Below, piece after piece: positions 18,220 to 28,194 of a DNA stretch of 36,853 nucleotides. How positions within the stretch are numbered: the stretch's first letter is position 1; every line of letters starts with the position of its first letter. A program made the position numbers and the translations under genes. The notes below the pieces were generated by a model that made no database searches, had not been told where the DNA came from, and saw only the letters and a list, made by a program, of their open reading frames with translations. Source of the stretch: Chara braunii (lineage: Eukaryota; Streptophyta; Charophyceae; Charales; Characeae); contig BFEA01000534.1 of assembly GCA_003427395.1 (NCBI GenBank), forward strand, positions 764,008-800,860, given 5' to 3'.

Positions 18220-18944
18220 TTCTACCCACCGGCTACCAGCACCTGCCAAAAAGTCTGTGATTCTTTTCAACAAATGGGATTTGGACGTGCGGCCTTATTG
18301 TTGGGGTCTGTGCTTGTCGCCCCTCTCCAGGAGGCAAGCTTGTGATCGCTACAGTAGTCGATCAAAGTTGGGCACAAGAAGCCTCCAACTGCAACTACGG
18401 TCGTTGTGCAAATGGCTTCCCGTAGATGTGGGCAATGAAGCAGCACATCCTGAGAGCATGGTGCTGGTGAGGTTTACATTGGTTTGTTATTTGAACTTAT
18501 TTCCTTTGGTACCACTGCGGATCGACTATGAAAGCGTCCCCTAGCTGTTTTGCAAGGACAAACGAAAGCATGAAAATCGCGATGCTGGCAAGCAGTGGCC
18601 GCCAAGTTCCAGTCCACACAGTGGCTTGGAAGTTGGTACCCAAGAGCAGTAATGTTTCAAATCATGTCTGGTTAATTTTGTCAAACTCCGTTATATGATT
18701 CTAGTTTTGTTTATTTGTCGAACTCCGTTTGCTGGCATTTCCATACCACTCGCTAGGTACCGCCAGGAACTCTGTGAAGGCTCCGACATTCTGAACGGTT
18801 TGTCGGACAATGCCGTAAAAGTGGGGGCTCAAAGGGGGCTTCTTGCCACCGTCCAGACCGCTGACAAATGCAGACAAGCTTTGTCTGTCTGTGTTTGTTT
18901 GTCCCTCTTACAAGGCTATATTAGGATATTCCCCACACAAATAA

Positions 18945-19326
18945 GATTCGGAGAATTTCGGACTATGTTACCAGGCCAGACGCGCGGGGATCCCCTGCCC
19001 GTTGTTAGGGTTTGTCCGGCCGGACAATTGGTCGGACGTCCTCCTGGGGCAGTCTGTCCGAGACGGAACGCTAAACAAAAATCCAAAAAATCCGAAAAAA
19101 AAACTATGTTGTGCAGAAAAATAACTGAACAACTTTTGCCTTGGGGTCACATCCAAATTCTTTACCAAGTCAAAAATAATTTAAATAAATTTAAATAATA
19201 CATCAAGTTAAAGATACCCCTGTAACCGGCGACTTTTTTTTTCTTTTCTTTTCTTCATGCTGAAAATGGAGTTGTCGGGGCCCGGACGTCCTGCCATCGG
19301 ACAACAGGGGTAGCCTAGGATTCGGA
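18945..19326 (+). mobile_element. Probable related DNA element (core shared with 17881 element)
   Basis: AT-rich core with CAACTTTTGCCTTGG, then CAAATTCTT, as in the 17881 element. It is flanked by GC-rich blocks built from GTCCGG/GTCGG words (18990-19065, 19270-19320). The 8-mer GATTCGGA occurs at 18945-18952 and 19319-19326 and may be the target duplication, but the immediate ends are not clear inverted repeats. The left end may be degraded. Confidence 0.45.
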
Positions 19327-19572
19327 ATTTTCCGCTAGCGCCGTCTCTTCCATCCCTTCGATAGGGGTAGAGTCCCACAGGTGGGTTTTTTGGAAACTGG
19401 GTTGTGTCTATTTTCATTGGAGTGCCTGATATGGCCTTTCCTTTTTTCTTCTTTTTTTCTTAACACCAAAACACCCAAGCTGCTTCTATTCTGGGCGGCG
19501 TCTGATCTGGGCTTTCCAGTCAGTCCGCTTGTACCGTATTTTTGAAGTGTGCATCAGTGCAGTGGAGATTAT

Positions 19573-19746
19573 CATCAGAAGTGTTGAAATCTGTTATCAG
19601 GTAGCTGATTTATTATTATTATTATTATTTTTTAACAATCAGCTTGCGTGCGGCATCAGAAGTGTTGAAATCTCTTATCAGGTAGCTGAATTTTTTTTAT
19701 TTTTTTTTTAAATTATTATTATTATTTTTTACAATCAGCTTGCCTG
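19573..19746 (+). repeat. Tandem duplication with ATT microsatellites
   Basis: CATCAGAAGTGTTGAAATCT, then TTATCAGGTAGCTGA, (TTA)n and ACAATCAGCTTGC occur twice (19573-19650 and 19654-19746). The copies differ mainly in homopolymer length. Confidence 0.9.
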
Positions 19747-20037
19747 TGGTTAGATAGGCTACCTCTGGTTTTACATTCCTGATGAAGTACCAAGAATCTT
19801 GCTCTGCTATTGGGTGACGTGCTATTGCACCTTTATCCGGGCTATTGTTGTCTGTTGGGCTGCAACGGACTAGATGGCGATCGGACTTCAGGGCGCCAAC
19901 GGACACCGCACCTGAGCTTGGCGCTTTGTTCCAAGCTGGAATGAGATCACCGGGTTGTTAAATAAGCTGTTTAGTATGGAAAAAAAATGACGCTTTAACA
20001 AATATATGGTGTCTGTTTCCTTGCGTGTCATGTTCAG

Positions 20038-20446
20038 GTTGACGAATAACATTCTGACGACCGGCCAACAAATATGGTTGAAGAAGTTGGGCGGGGCGAA
20101 GCCAGTAGTGGGGAAGGATGGTGGTGGAATCCTCGATGCAGGTACAGCTAGGCGTTCGGCGACTCCAGCGGCAGCTGTTTCTTCTGAGTTGCCTGCAAAG
20201 CAATCGGAACAGGAACGAGGAGCAAGATTCCGGCAGTTGAAGGCTGAAGAAGCAGCAAGAAAGGCTGCAGAGAAGGCAGCACAGGAGGCAAGGGCTGCAT
20301 CACCAGAAGACGACGACGAGGACAGTGTGGTCATACCGGATGTGGCTCCTGCTGCAAAGGTACCAGCAAACAGTGGAGCAGAAAACACGATGCCCAGGAG
20401 AAGTAAGAGGTCGAAACGACGCAGATCTGGATCAGGGAGTGCATGA
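20038..20446 (+). CDS. ALB3: ALB3 insertase, terminal exon d with stromal C-terminal domain
   Basis: Acceptor TGTTCAG|G. The first G completes the Trp codon, then 135 residues to TGA (20444-20446). Residues 1-24 (LTNNILTTGQQIWLKKLGG, then AKPVV) are the invariant end of the YidC/Oxa1/Alb3 core. Residues 33-60 contain AGTARRS, corresponding to the AGRAKRS motif of plant ALB3. Residues 61-86 form an Ala/Glu/Lys helix beginning GARFRQLKAEEA (plant ERFRQLKEQE). Residues 87-96 are acidic (ASPEDDDEDS). Residues 119-130 are the basic RRSKRSKRRR motif. In land plants the C-terminal ALB3 motifs recruit cpSRP43 in the stroma for light-harvesting protein insertion. Their presence implies the same pathway here. 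A long antisense frame (19888-20691) is a shadow of this exon. Confidence 0.95.
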
Positions 20447-20738
20447 TTGTCTGCGATCATCGGACCGGTGTGTATGGGTGGGTGGTGGCAAGCCCTTGTA
20501 GAGCGCCAGAGGCCATTGTCGACCGGCCATGTGTTCTCCGTCTTCCTCTGTCTAGAGGAAGGAGAAGCGAGTGGTGTAGGAGGTGAGTGAGTTTCCCCTG
20601 GCCAGTAAATGTGAATGGGCGACTTTGAACTACCGTGCACACTGCATGTGTTTTTTTGTTGTACATGAGGTGTCTGACCTACTCCCTCCATCTTTTTGCT
20701 CGCCCTGTCAAGCGAATCTGGTTGCGTTTTGCTGCCAG

Positions 20739-20792
20739 GGGAATGTCCGAATTGGAAGAATTCAGGCTGGAGATGTTGTTGCTGCCACGTGG
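20739..20792 (+). CDS. Candidate short exon downstream of ALB3, unassigned
   Basis: TTTTGCTGCCAG|GGG opens 18 codons (GNVRIGRIQAGDVVAATW) that stop cleanly at TGG|GTATGAG, a good donor. The peptide has the feel of a ligand-loop/strand segment such as in PDZ or beta-barrel domains, but that is only an impression. The 290 bases between the ALB3 stop and this point would be ALB3 3' UTR plus promoter or intron. A chance frame is possible. Confidence 0.25.
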
Positions 20793-20859
20793 GTATGAGT
20801 GGGAGTATCGCTCGGTAAGCTCGTTGGTGTTTTGTGGCCTTTTCGATTCGTAATATATA

Positions 20860-22250
20860 TTTTTTTTATGTTATATCATTGGAGATAAAATATTCTTCGG
20901 GAATATTCTTCAGCTTCCCTGTAGATTTCTAGGATGTTGTATTTACGTTTCATGAGCAAGCATGGCCCTCGCTCTGCGGTTAGGGTAGGGAAGGCGAGCG
21001 TGTTTGGAACTGCCTCTACAGCATTATTGCAGCCTTTGCAGGCGTGCAATGGTACATAGGACTGTATAGATGATGGAGTATCTGAGGCATGCGGCATCGT
21101 TCTACATCTGGTTATTAAAAGGTTTTAATGTTTTCAAGAGTTGTTATGAGTTAACTTGAATGTGATCCATGTTATCAGGGGTGGATTGGTAGTTACGTGA
21201 GCTGTTCCGCTGCGAAGTTGCGCAGATCCTTTTATATGTGCTTATTAGTCGAATGCGCGTGAAGTTTGAAAATTGGATGCACAGGAATTCATTGTCTCCG
21301 CCTTCCAATGGACCTAGCTCAGTTGGTACACCCATAACTGTTCAAATCGAGACTGAACGAAATAAACAAACTCCCTAGGGCCAGTCATTGTCACAATGAT
21401 ATCTGAATGTTGTTGCCCTTTATGAAAACAGAAAATAGAAAGAAAGAAAGAAAGAAAGAACAATTGGTGGAATGCCATGTCTTCGTTGCAGCTGGGTGTC
21501 CATGTCACCATCAAAACTGTAATATCATGGACAGTTAGACTGCCACTCATTTTTTGTTGCAGAATCGCGAGCCTTTGCTGGTATCGCAACCAGACGTGAT
21601 CGGCGACCATTTTCAGTTTGCGCCTGGGCAGAACCATCACCGGGCCTGTTGGTTTAAAGCACCAGTACACCACATAGCGGCGCGCGGGTGTCAGCATGAA
21701 ACCCGCACCACTTTCTAGGCCGCCTTTTTTTTTCTTTCAACAGCGGGCCTGGCCGCGTGGCGCCTCCCGACTTTTGCTTGTGGTGACAAAAACTTTCTGC
21801 AAGGCTGGGGCCGTGTACTAGCAGTTTAAGAAATCGGAGCCTCGCGATCTCAGGTCACATCTCATGTTCTACCGCCTTGAGGGAAGCCCGTGCGGCGCAT
21901 GCCTTCGGCTTATTTATCATCCAGAATTTAGCCAGAGTAGGAGAAGAATAACAGCAGCATAATTATTAATTTCCGATCGTAGTGACTGAATACAAAGTCC
22001 TCTCCCCCTTGCCCTTGCCCTTCTTCCTCTATGGTTCTTCTTTCTGTTCTTGCCAACCTACAAGGGTCAGTCTATCCCTCTACTGACGATGCAAGCGGTA
22101 TGTTTATCACAACACCCTGCCAGTTGGTGAAGTCACTCTTCAATGCAGTATCAATTACGCGCAAGGAAAAATAAAACTGGTCCACACAATGCGCGCCTTT
22201 AGGAGCAAAGCGCTGTCTCTCCAATCCCGGCAACAACAACAGGGTAGTTC
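20860..22250. other. Intergenic or intronic stretch with one candidate exon
   Basis: Mostly featureless. It has an (AAAG)n run near 21440 and a candidate exon after TTTTTTGTTGCAG at 21547. That frame runs 56 codons to TAG at 21715 (NREPLLVSQPDVIGDHFQFA...). An equally open 127-codon frame (21314-21697) lies on the opposite strand, so strand and status cannot be decided. Confidence 0.4.
21547..21717 (+). CDS. Candidate exon or antisense frame, unresolved
   Basis: Splice-acceptor-like polypyrimidine plus GCAG, followed by an open frame of 56 codons without low complexity. The minus strand carries a competing frame with the segment LPRRKLKMVADHVWLRYQQR, which also looks protein-like. One of the two may be a transposon-derived coding remnant. 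Confidence 0.2.
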
Positions 22251-22256
22251 AGGTAT

Positions 22257-22257
<1 letters not shown>

Positions 22258-22310
<53 letters not shown>

Positions 22311-22321
22311 CCCCCCCCCCC
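22258..22321 (+). repeat. (C)n block of about 64 bases, then (CT)n
   Basis: An almost pure C run (single G at 22310). Such a run is biologically rare and may be inflated by gap filling. A short (CT)n run follows. Confidence 0.95.
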
Positions 22322-23034
22322 TTCTCTCTCTCTCTCTCTGTGCACAGGATGTTATCCTCCCCCAAAGCTATGGTGCTGCGCACCGTGCATCCAAGCTATG
22401 GCTACACTGTCGCTGCCTTCTTCCAGCGCTAGCGCTTGACGAACAACAATTCAGCTTCGAATCCATGCACGGCAGAATGAATGCACGACCTGGGGAAGGG
22501 CTGGCAGGCCCAGTATCTGTAGTGGTGACTTGGCTGGCCTGACTACAGTGACCTCCTCACATGGCTGAGATTTCTCGATCTGTGTGGTGAAGATTCTTGG
22601 GAGTCGAGTGTGAGCGTCGACGGTGAGCCCTGGAAGCTTGCGGAAACTCTACTGAGCGTCTGGGTTGTGTGTCATCTGTGGCTGTGATGGTCCCCTGAGC
22701 AATTTCTGACTCTTTGACATCTGTGCGCGGATTGCGCCTGGATGTTCAATTTCCTAGGGTGTATATTGACTCCTGGTGGCCCTGGGGGCCTCGGTTTGAC
22801 CCTTGGCCCCAGGCCTGCCGACTTAACGACTCTCTATATCCTCAAAGTTCCTTCTGGCCAAAGCGTTTCGACCCAAAGACTTGTTCTGTGCTGATCCGAC
22901 CTCGGTTCTTCCTCTTTTTTTTCCTCCCTTCTTTTCCCCCTTATTTCCCTTTTTCCGCTGTTCTTTTTGAAAAAGGGCGATGATGCCCTTGAGCAATCTT
23001 CATCATCGAACTGACCAGCCCTAGGTAAATTTTG
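22322..23034. other. Stretch without recognised features
   Basis: No motif, repeat or exon recognised. The sequence is T/C-rich towards 22910-22970. Confidence 0.4.
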
Positions 23035-23110
23035 TTAATCTGACTGCACCTGGATTCGAACTTGGGTCTTTCTTTCGACAGTTTGTGGGTGTACCAATTG
23101 GTATTTGACC
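23035..23110 (-). repeat. tRNA-like (SINE-type) sequence
   Basis: On the minus strand TACCAATTGGTACAC (A-box region, 23090-23104) is followed about 45 bases later by AGTTCGAATCCAGG (B box, 23049-23062), the correct order and spacing for a tRNA-derived pol III promoter. The T stem pairs only partly (3 of 5), so it is a tRNA-derived repeat rather than a gene. Confidence 0.5.
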
Positions 23111-23194
23111 TCGCTTCTTTTTGCAATTTCCTTCTCCAACTTCTTGCACTGTTTTGATGATCGCTGATACAGCTATCAAAATTGTCCGTCGCAG

Positions 23195-23258
23195 ACTGCC
23201 ATCGTCAATATGAGCATTGCAGTCGGACGAGCTAGCAAGGAGGACATACATGAGCAAG
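23195..23258 (+). CDS. Candidate internal exon, unassigned
   Basis: The acceptor GTCGCAG is followed by 21 codons (TAIVNMSIAVGRASKEDIHEQ) and a textbook donor CAAG|GTGAGT. No stop in this frame; the other two frames are less convincing. It could belong to a + strand gene continuing from 20739 and towards 25181. Family unknown. Confidence 0.3.
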
Positions 23259-23654
23259 GTGAGTAATCCCTTTTTATTTTTTCTGTTTTTCCTGATAGGT
23301 GATTAATAATTAATTCCGATTTCTGAAATAGGGTAAGCAGGTACTAAGCGCTTTATGTAGCTTTTAAATAGGGTCAGGCCCGCTAAGCCCTTTTAGTTCG
23401 CCTGGCCACCATGCTGCACGGGGACAGGAGAGTGGATTGGTGTTTAGGGCCAAATCTGAGGTGCTGTGCACGGGGAAAAAAGAGAAAAGAAGTGGTGCGT
23501 GCGCCGGTACAGACTCGGTGAGAGTGTGTGGGAGGCGAAGAAAGAAGTCTGTCGACGTGCCCCTTGCCGTCCGCCGGCCCTTCTTCTGGTCATTATATTC
23601 TGCCTCTCAGGTGGCCTTGGGGTCGACAAGCGACAGTCTTATGGTTTAATAACT

Positions 23655-24038
23655 TTAATTGCATGGTTACACCGGACCCGGATGCCAGACCAAGCCAGAC
23701 GTCCAGTCAGGCCTGTGTCTGGACTGCTCCAGACCGTCCGGATTGGGGAAAAAAAAGGAAAAAAACCTTTTTTTTTTTTTCAAAAAAACAAAAGAAACGT
23801 TTTATTTTTTTCCTTGGATTTGGCTACGAATTTTGTGATGGTCCTCAGCCAAAAAAAAAATTTACTGCAATGCTGCATAATAATGATAACATATCTTTTT
23901 TGGGGGGATGGGTCTGGACACTACGGACCATACACCAGACCCGGACGTCTAGACCCAGACCGTCTGCACTGCGGTCCTGACGTCCGGATCGCAACCATGT
24001 GTGATTGCAAAGCAATCCGGACGTCCGGATCGTAACCT
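23655..24038 (+). mobile_element. Probable small DNA element with GC-rich ends, target duplication unclear
   Basis: Left GGTTACACCGGACCCGGA (about 23665) and, inverted at the right, GGTTACGATCCGGACGTCC (about 24020) and GGTTGCGATCCGGACGTC. Both flanks are full of CCAGAC/GTCTGG and GTCCGG words around an A/T-rich centre (23745-23900). The architecture is that of the ALB3-intron elements, with a different word set. No clean 8-bp duplication seen. Confidence 0.4.
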
Positions 24039-24250
24039 TTTTTTTTCTTTTCTTTTTTTTCTTTTTTACGAGAAAAGAAAACACGTGATTGCTCATGAAA
24101 AAAATAAAGAGTTTTGAGGCCGGGTCCTCACATAGCAAACCAGAAAGAGGACCAACAAAAAGAGAAAACCCCAAATAGCATAACCCCCCTCCCTGTCAGG
24201 GCTAATCTAGTCTATTCTCTGTCAACCAGGCTAGTCTGTAACACAATGAG

Positions 24251-24314
24251 TCCCCCCTGATCTCACCAAATAATGGTGTCCCCCCTGATCTCACCAAATA
24301 ATGGTGTCCCCCCA
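24251..24314 (+). repeat. 28-bp tandem repeat
   Basis: TCCCCCCTGATCTCACCAAA plus TAATGGTG, two exact units (24251-24278, 24279-24306) and the start of a third. Confidence 0.95.
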
Positions 24315-24737
24315 CAAGAGGGGGGATAAAAAAAGACCCTACTTGTGAGCCTATCTGCCCACTCCTGCTATCTACCATCACCCTTCTAGATATGTGGAGG
24401 GGTGCCCTAATGCGAAGTCGACAAATAGGAGATGGATGTTCTGGCTCTCAGACGGGCTTGCCAAAGGAGTAACAGCAGCCCCATGGTGGAATGATCTATA
24501 CAGAGAAATGGAAGTTCGGTGACATTATTGAGGAGATGAAAAACGTTCAAGAAACGGATTCCAATATGAGGTTCTTTTTTTTTTTCTTTTTTTTTCTAAC
24601 TACCTAGTCTACCTAGTACTTAAAGGGAAAACCGGTCCTCGGAAAGCGCTCCCAGCGGGCTCACGGAAAAGAAGTCCCACAGGGTCTTCTCTCGGGACAA
24701 CTGGTGAAAAACCTCACAATAGGCGCGGGCTCAGAGG

Positions 24738-25146
24738 GGGGGGGGGCGCGTTTTTACATTTTGGTCTGCCACTTCAGGGGTGCTTGGTACATTTGGTGTT
24801 GGCGCGGCTTTATGAAAGGGGTCTTTTTTTGCTGCGGGTTTGTTTCGGGCCGCGCCGTCAGGTGTTGGGCAGATTCAACCAGGCAGTGTATGTTTCCATG
24901 TTCAGTGACATCCAGTGGCTCCAAAACTGTAGCGATGCATGGGGGGGGGGGGCGTTTTTACATTTTGGTCTGCCACTTCAGGGGCGCTTGGTACATTTGG
25001 TGTTGGCACGGCTTTATGAAAGGGGTCTTTTTTAGCTGCGGGTTTGTTTCGGGCCGCGCCGTCAGGTGTTGGGCAGATTCAACCAGGCAGTGTATGTTTC
25101 CATGTTCAGTGACATCCAGTGGCTCTAAAACTGTAGCGATGCATAT
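24738..25146 (+). repeat. 204-bp tandem duplication spanning an open frame
   Basis: The segment beginning TTTTTACATTTTGGTCTGCC at 24751 recurs at 24955 (period 204 = 68 codons) with only a handful of substitutions, so a 151-codon frame (24704-25159) stays open through both. A second frame in copy 1 reads more like protein (LARLYERGLFLLRVCFGP, then RFNQAVYVSMFSDIQWLQNC). Copy 2 has a stop in that frame (25033-25035), caused by TTG to TAG. Each copy is preceded by a G run. The recent duplication of a possible exon left one copy broken. Confidence 0.85.
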
Positions 25147-25162
25147 GATGGGGCTGTAATGA

Positions 25163-25435
25163 CTCTGTATATACCTTCAGGAAGAGGCTGGCTGTCAGGG
25201 TGCAGTAGCGCTACAGTCGAGGAAGTGGGAGGCTCAGCAAAATAGGCTGGGAGATAGTGGCGGGCGATATGATATTCTTGGTCAGGCAGCTGAGAGCTCC
25301 CCGAACTGCCAGGTCACCACCACCTTCCTATGCCAAAGTGTCAAAAAGATCGGCCGGATCGCCCGGATAAAGCACAGGTACCACAGTACCAGATGGAACA
25401 ACCAAAGAATTTATATGAAGTGGCACCTGTTGTAG
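25163..25435 (+). CDS. Candidate terminal exon, unassigned
   Basis: An open frame without an ATG start runs 25163-25435. From the acceptor TATACCTTCAG|GAA (25181) it encodes 84 residues: EEAGCQGAVALQSRKWEAQQ, then RLGDSGGRYDILGQAAESSP, and a basic end containing KKIGRIARIKHRYHSTRW. Codon use is balanced and no low-complexity repeat is involved. Directly upstream is the 204-bp duplication, whose frame QWLQNCSDAYDG could splice in. I do not recognise a family. Confidence 0.35.
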   Translation, partial: LCIYLQEEAGCQGAVALQSRKWEAQQNRLGDSGGRYDILGQAAESSPNCQVTTTFLCQSVKKIGRIARIKHRYHSTRWNNQRIYMKWHLL

Positions 25436-25703
25436 TTTTGCAAAGGAGCATTACCTGTAGTTTCGATGACTATTCACAGCAGCGGCACCAAAAGAACAGC
25501 ACAGGGGACTTCCCATGGAAAAGTCTCTTCTTTTCTTTTCTTGTTTTTCCTTTTTTTTTCTTTTGTTTTTGAAACATCGACGAGGAGTGTAGGGGAGTGC
25601 TGGAAAAGTCTTTTCAGCGGCGTTGTCGCTTGTATGTGTGACTGGCAGGGCCACCTTCGCATTGAAATGTTACGCCATAGTTCAAAATGAAGCCTGGTTT
25701 GCC

Positions 25704-25800
25704 AGGACGTCGGTTAAAATTGGAACGATACAGAGAAGGAAGAGTAGCATGGCCCCTGCAGGCAAGGATGAAACACGTAAATCGAGAAATGGTCCAAATA
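25704..25800 (+). pseudogene. U6 snRNA retrocopy
   Basis: GTTAAAATTGGAACGATACA, then GAGAAG, an extra GAAG-type insertion, GTAGCATGGCCCCTGCA, AAGGATGA and AATCGAGAAATGGTCCAAAT. It lacks the first few bases and has scattered substitutions. An A/G-rich tail follows from 25798. No clear target duplication. Confidence 0.85.
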
Positions 25801-25944
25801 AAAAAAGAAGAGGAAAAAGAAAAGAAGAGCATGTCGCACGAAGGTCGAAATGAAAAGTAATGCGGATAAATATCTGTTCTCTACTTTCATTGTGCGATAC
25901 ATACAGTGAATGTGAAGTGGCGGGCATCCTGCACTCCTGCAGTG

Positions 25945-26135
25945 AATGTTAAGACACCAGGAATTGAACTTGTGACCTGCCACCACGAGGGTGCGCAGTT
26001 GAACGGCCGTTGAAAGCCGTTAAATCCCCCAGACACCCGTTGAATTAAAGATTGGGGCGTTTTGTTTCTCAAAGGTTAGGGTCCACAGGTGTTTGGACAC
26101 GTGGCCCAACACTCTGTGCCATTGAGCTGGGAAAA
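25945..26135 (-). repeat. tRNA-like (SINE-type) sequences
   Basis: Minus strand: AAGTTCAATTCCTGG (B box, about 25958-25972) with an upstream GCGCACC region (about 25985-26005). A second A-box-like AGCTCAATGGCACAGAGTGTT lies at about 26112-26132. These are probably fragments of tRNA-derived repeats. Confidence 0.4.
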
Positions 26136-26192
26136 ATATATATATCAACATTCCCCCCCCCAAATGCCAACCAACCCCGTGCTAACCCCTAC

Positions 26193-26310
<118 letters not shown>

Positions 26311-26600
26311 GTCTCACTCTCTCGCTTGCTGGCTCTGTGTGTGTGTGCCGAGTGGTGGGCTGGGTTGGAGACTAAGGCTGTGGAACCCTGTCCCAACCCA
26401 TTGGGGAAAAGAAGAAAACGATTTCGTTTTTTTGGGTGAGTTGGGGGGCGGTGGGCGGGGGATTCAAATTAAAAAGAAATAAAATGATTGATTGTTTATT
26501 GAGTGATTGATTCATTGGTTGATTGATTGACTGAAAAAGAAAGAAAAAACAAATCTGCACGTATGTGCATGTGTGCTCACGCCATAACAACGTGCATGCA

Positions 26601-26672
26601 GCAAACAGAAAGCAGTGCGCGCAGGGAAAAAGAAGAGCAAACAGAAAGCAGTGTGCGCAGGGAAAAAGAAAA
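26601..26672 (+). repeat. 36-bp tandem duplication
   Basis: GCAAACAGAAAGCAGTG plus GCGCAGGGAAAAAGAA, twice (26601-26636 and 26637-26672). The surrounding 26310-27420 is rich in GTGTGC and GAGA words and has no recognised gene. Confidence 0.9.
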
Positions 26673-27422
26673 GCGCGGTGAATGAGCACGCACGCAGAGG
26701 GAGGAGTCATCCTGTGTACACAGTGGAGGCACTCGCTAGAGAGCAAGGGCGTGCAGGAAAGGAAGAGGGAGCTAGAGGGCAAGAAGCACTCAGCGGTAGA
26801 GCAGCGTGTGCAAGTACGAATAGCAGCGGGAGAGTTGCTCACACAAGCACGGAGAGCAGCGGGTGGAAGGGGAAGTGCGTCTGTGTGAGAGAGTGCACGT
26901 GTGCACGTAAGCGCATCTGAGAAAGGGGCACACGTGCTCGTGTGTGTGTGTGCTGCGACTGTCTGTGTGTGTGCATGGGGCGCAACAGCAAGGGCCTAGT
27001 GTGAAATGGATCTGGGCGGCAGTTCAAAATGAAAGAAAAAAGCCAAAAAAGGTACAATGGATGGGTGGTCTAAGTGGAAACGGCTCTAAGCGCTAAGTGA
27101 GAGTGCACCCTAAAGAAGAAGCACCCATTTCATCTTTTTTTTCTATGGTTCTTTTCTTTGTTTTGATGTTCTTGATTTTTTGAAAATATATTTGAAGTTC
27201 GCAAGGAAAAAATATATATATGGGGTGTAGATCTCAAAAAGATCCACAACCCTGTATTTTTTATTTTACTTTTTGCATATTTTTTGCCCGCGGAAACAAT
27301 CGTCCGAGCCGTTGAAGACGGGCATTTCAACGCGAGCCCTGCGTTGAATCCAATTTCAGACACTCAGCTAATAGGTAGTAATAACTGAACTTCTGACCTT
27401 CTGCCAGAAAGGAAGACCCCCA

Positions 27423-27460
27423 TTAAACCAGCATTACCCCGCCCAGCTATGGACCTCCCC
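27423..27460 (+). repeat. Solo end of TTAA-type inverted-repeat element
   Basis: TTAA (27423-27426) followed by ACCAGCATTACCCCGCCCAG, a diverged version of the terminal repeat of the elements at 34932 and 35809. No partner end found nearby. Confidence 0.4.
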
Positions 27461-27573
27461 GTTCGAAAGAAAAATGGGCATTTGCAGTGGTGCAGTGGAG
27501 TCCTCGTACGTCGTCACAAATTTGTTAGCGACCCGCGGAGGTCCATCGCCATTGCCTTTGCATGCCACCGTGA

Positions 27574-28194
27574 CTATGTGTTAAGTTGAGCACACGTGGG
27601 GAACGTCGTTGGCGACTTGGCGCTGAGGTTACCGTGGTCGTGGCAAGTTGGTAGGCTGTTGTATTTTCGTGGTTCATGAGCATTGCAACACACGTGCTGA
27701 TGGACAGTGGCATCGATGACGGATGTGCGAAGTTGACGACGATCAAGAAGACAGCCGTGGCGGCGGCTGTGATGGCCGTGCTCTTTCCTTGTCAACAGGA
27801 GAGGGCATTGGGTAGAATGAGAGCGCAGATCCGCGCGTGGAGGAGGAAGACTCTTCATCAAGTCCCGGTCGACGGGCTGGATACCGTGGCCATCACCAAG
27901 GCTGCAGTTCAGGCTTGTTGCGCCATGGGTTGCAGTGTTCTTCCATGAGCGACGCCAAGGTGGTGGATGAAAAGGAGGACGGGGGGGGCGTGGGAGGATC
28001 TCAGGCAATGCGATGATGCGACGGAGTACTTCTGGGAGAAGCTGCGTATGTCGCCACGTGTCTTTCGGGGCGATGGCTGTTGCATCCAGTGTGGACAAAT
28101 GCCCGCGGGATGCGCTGCCGATGTTGATGTCGACGGCAGTCGGTGTCGATCCCCTCGTCTTCTCTGTTGGAGGCCTTTGATAGATGTCGGCCAT
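27574..28194 (-). CDS. Unassigned minus-strand frame, third repeat of MAD-type start
   Basis: The ATG at 28194 (overlapping the stop of the 28194-28289 frame) opens 206 codons. The start MADIYQRPPTEKTRG parallels the starts MADVFRR (28630) and MANLYGR (28289), but the hydrophobic stretch is absent. The rest is Pro/His/Arg-rich with no recognised domain. The whole 27.5-28.9 kb stretch is GC-rich and open in several frames, so frame length is weak evidence. Confidence 0.2.
   Translation of the reverse strand: MADIYQRPPTEKTRGSTPTAVDINIGSASRGHLSTLDATAIAPKDTWRHTQLLPEVLRRIIALPEILPRPPRPPFHPPPWRRSWKNTATHGATSLNCSLGDGHGIQPVDRDLMKSLPPPRADLRSHSTQCPLLLTRKEHGHHSRRHGCLLDRRQLRTSVIDATVHQHVCCNAHEPRKYNSLPTCHDHGNLSAKSPTTFPTCAQLNT

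Larger units (their letters stand above)
15909..20037 (+). other. ALB3: ALB3 last intron (4.1 kb) loaded with small elements
   Basis: Starts GTAAGA and ends TTCAG. It contains an 837-bp hAT-like element (16290-17126), a hammerhead-ribozyme motif (17221-17257), a 331-bp element with 8-bp TSD (17881-18211), a related core at 18945-19326 and a tandem duplication with ATT repeats (19573-19746). The stretches 17340-17870 and 18220-18940 show nothing firm. Confidence 0.85.

Noticed and set aside
18695-19198. 167-codon plus-strand frame in the last ALB3 intron
   Set aside because: It runs through a GC-rich transposon end and the shared AT-rich core; no motif recognised, so it is treated as chance.
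19888-20691. 267-codon minus-strand open frame
   Set aside because: It is antisense to the ALB3 terminal exon; its Ala/Ser-rich part is the complement of the acidic and Ala-rich ALB3 tail, which has clear homology on the + strand.
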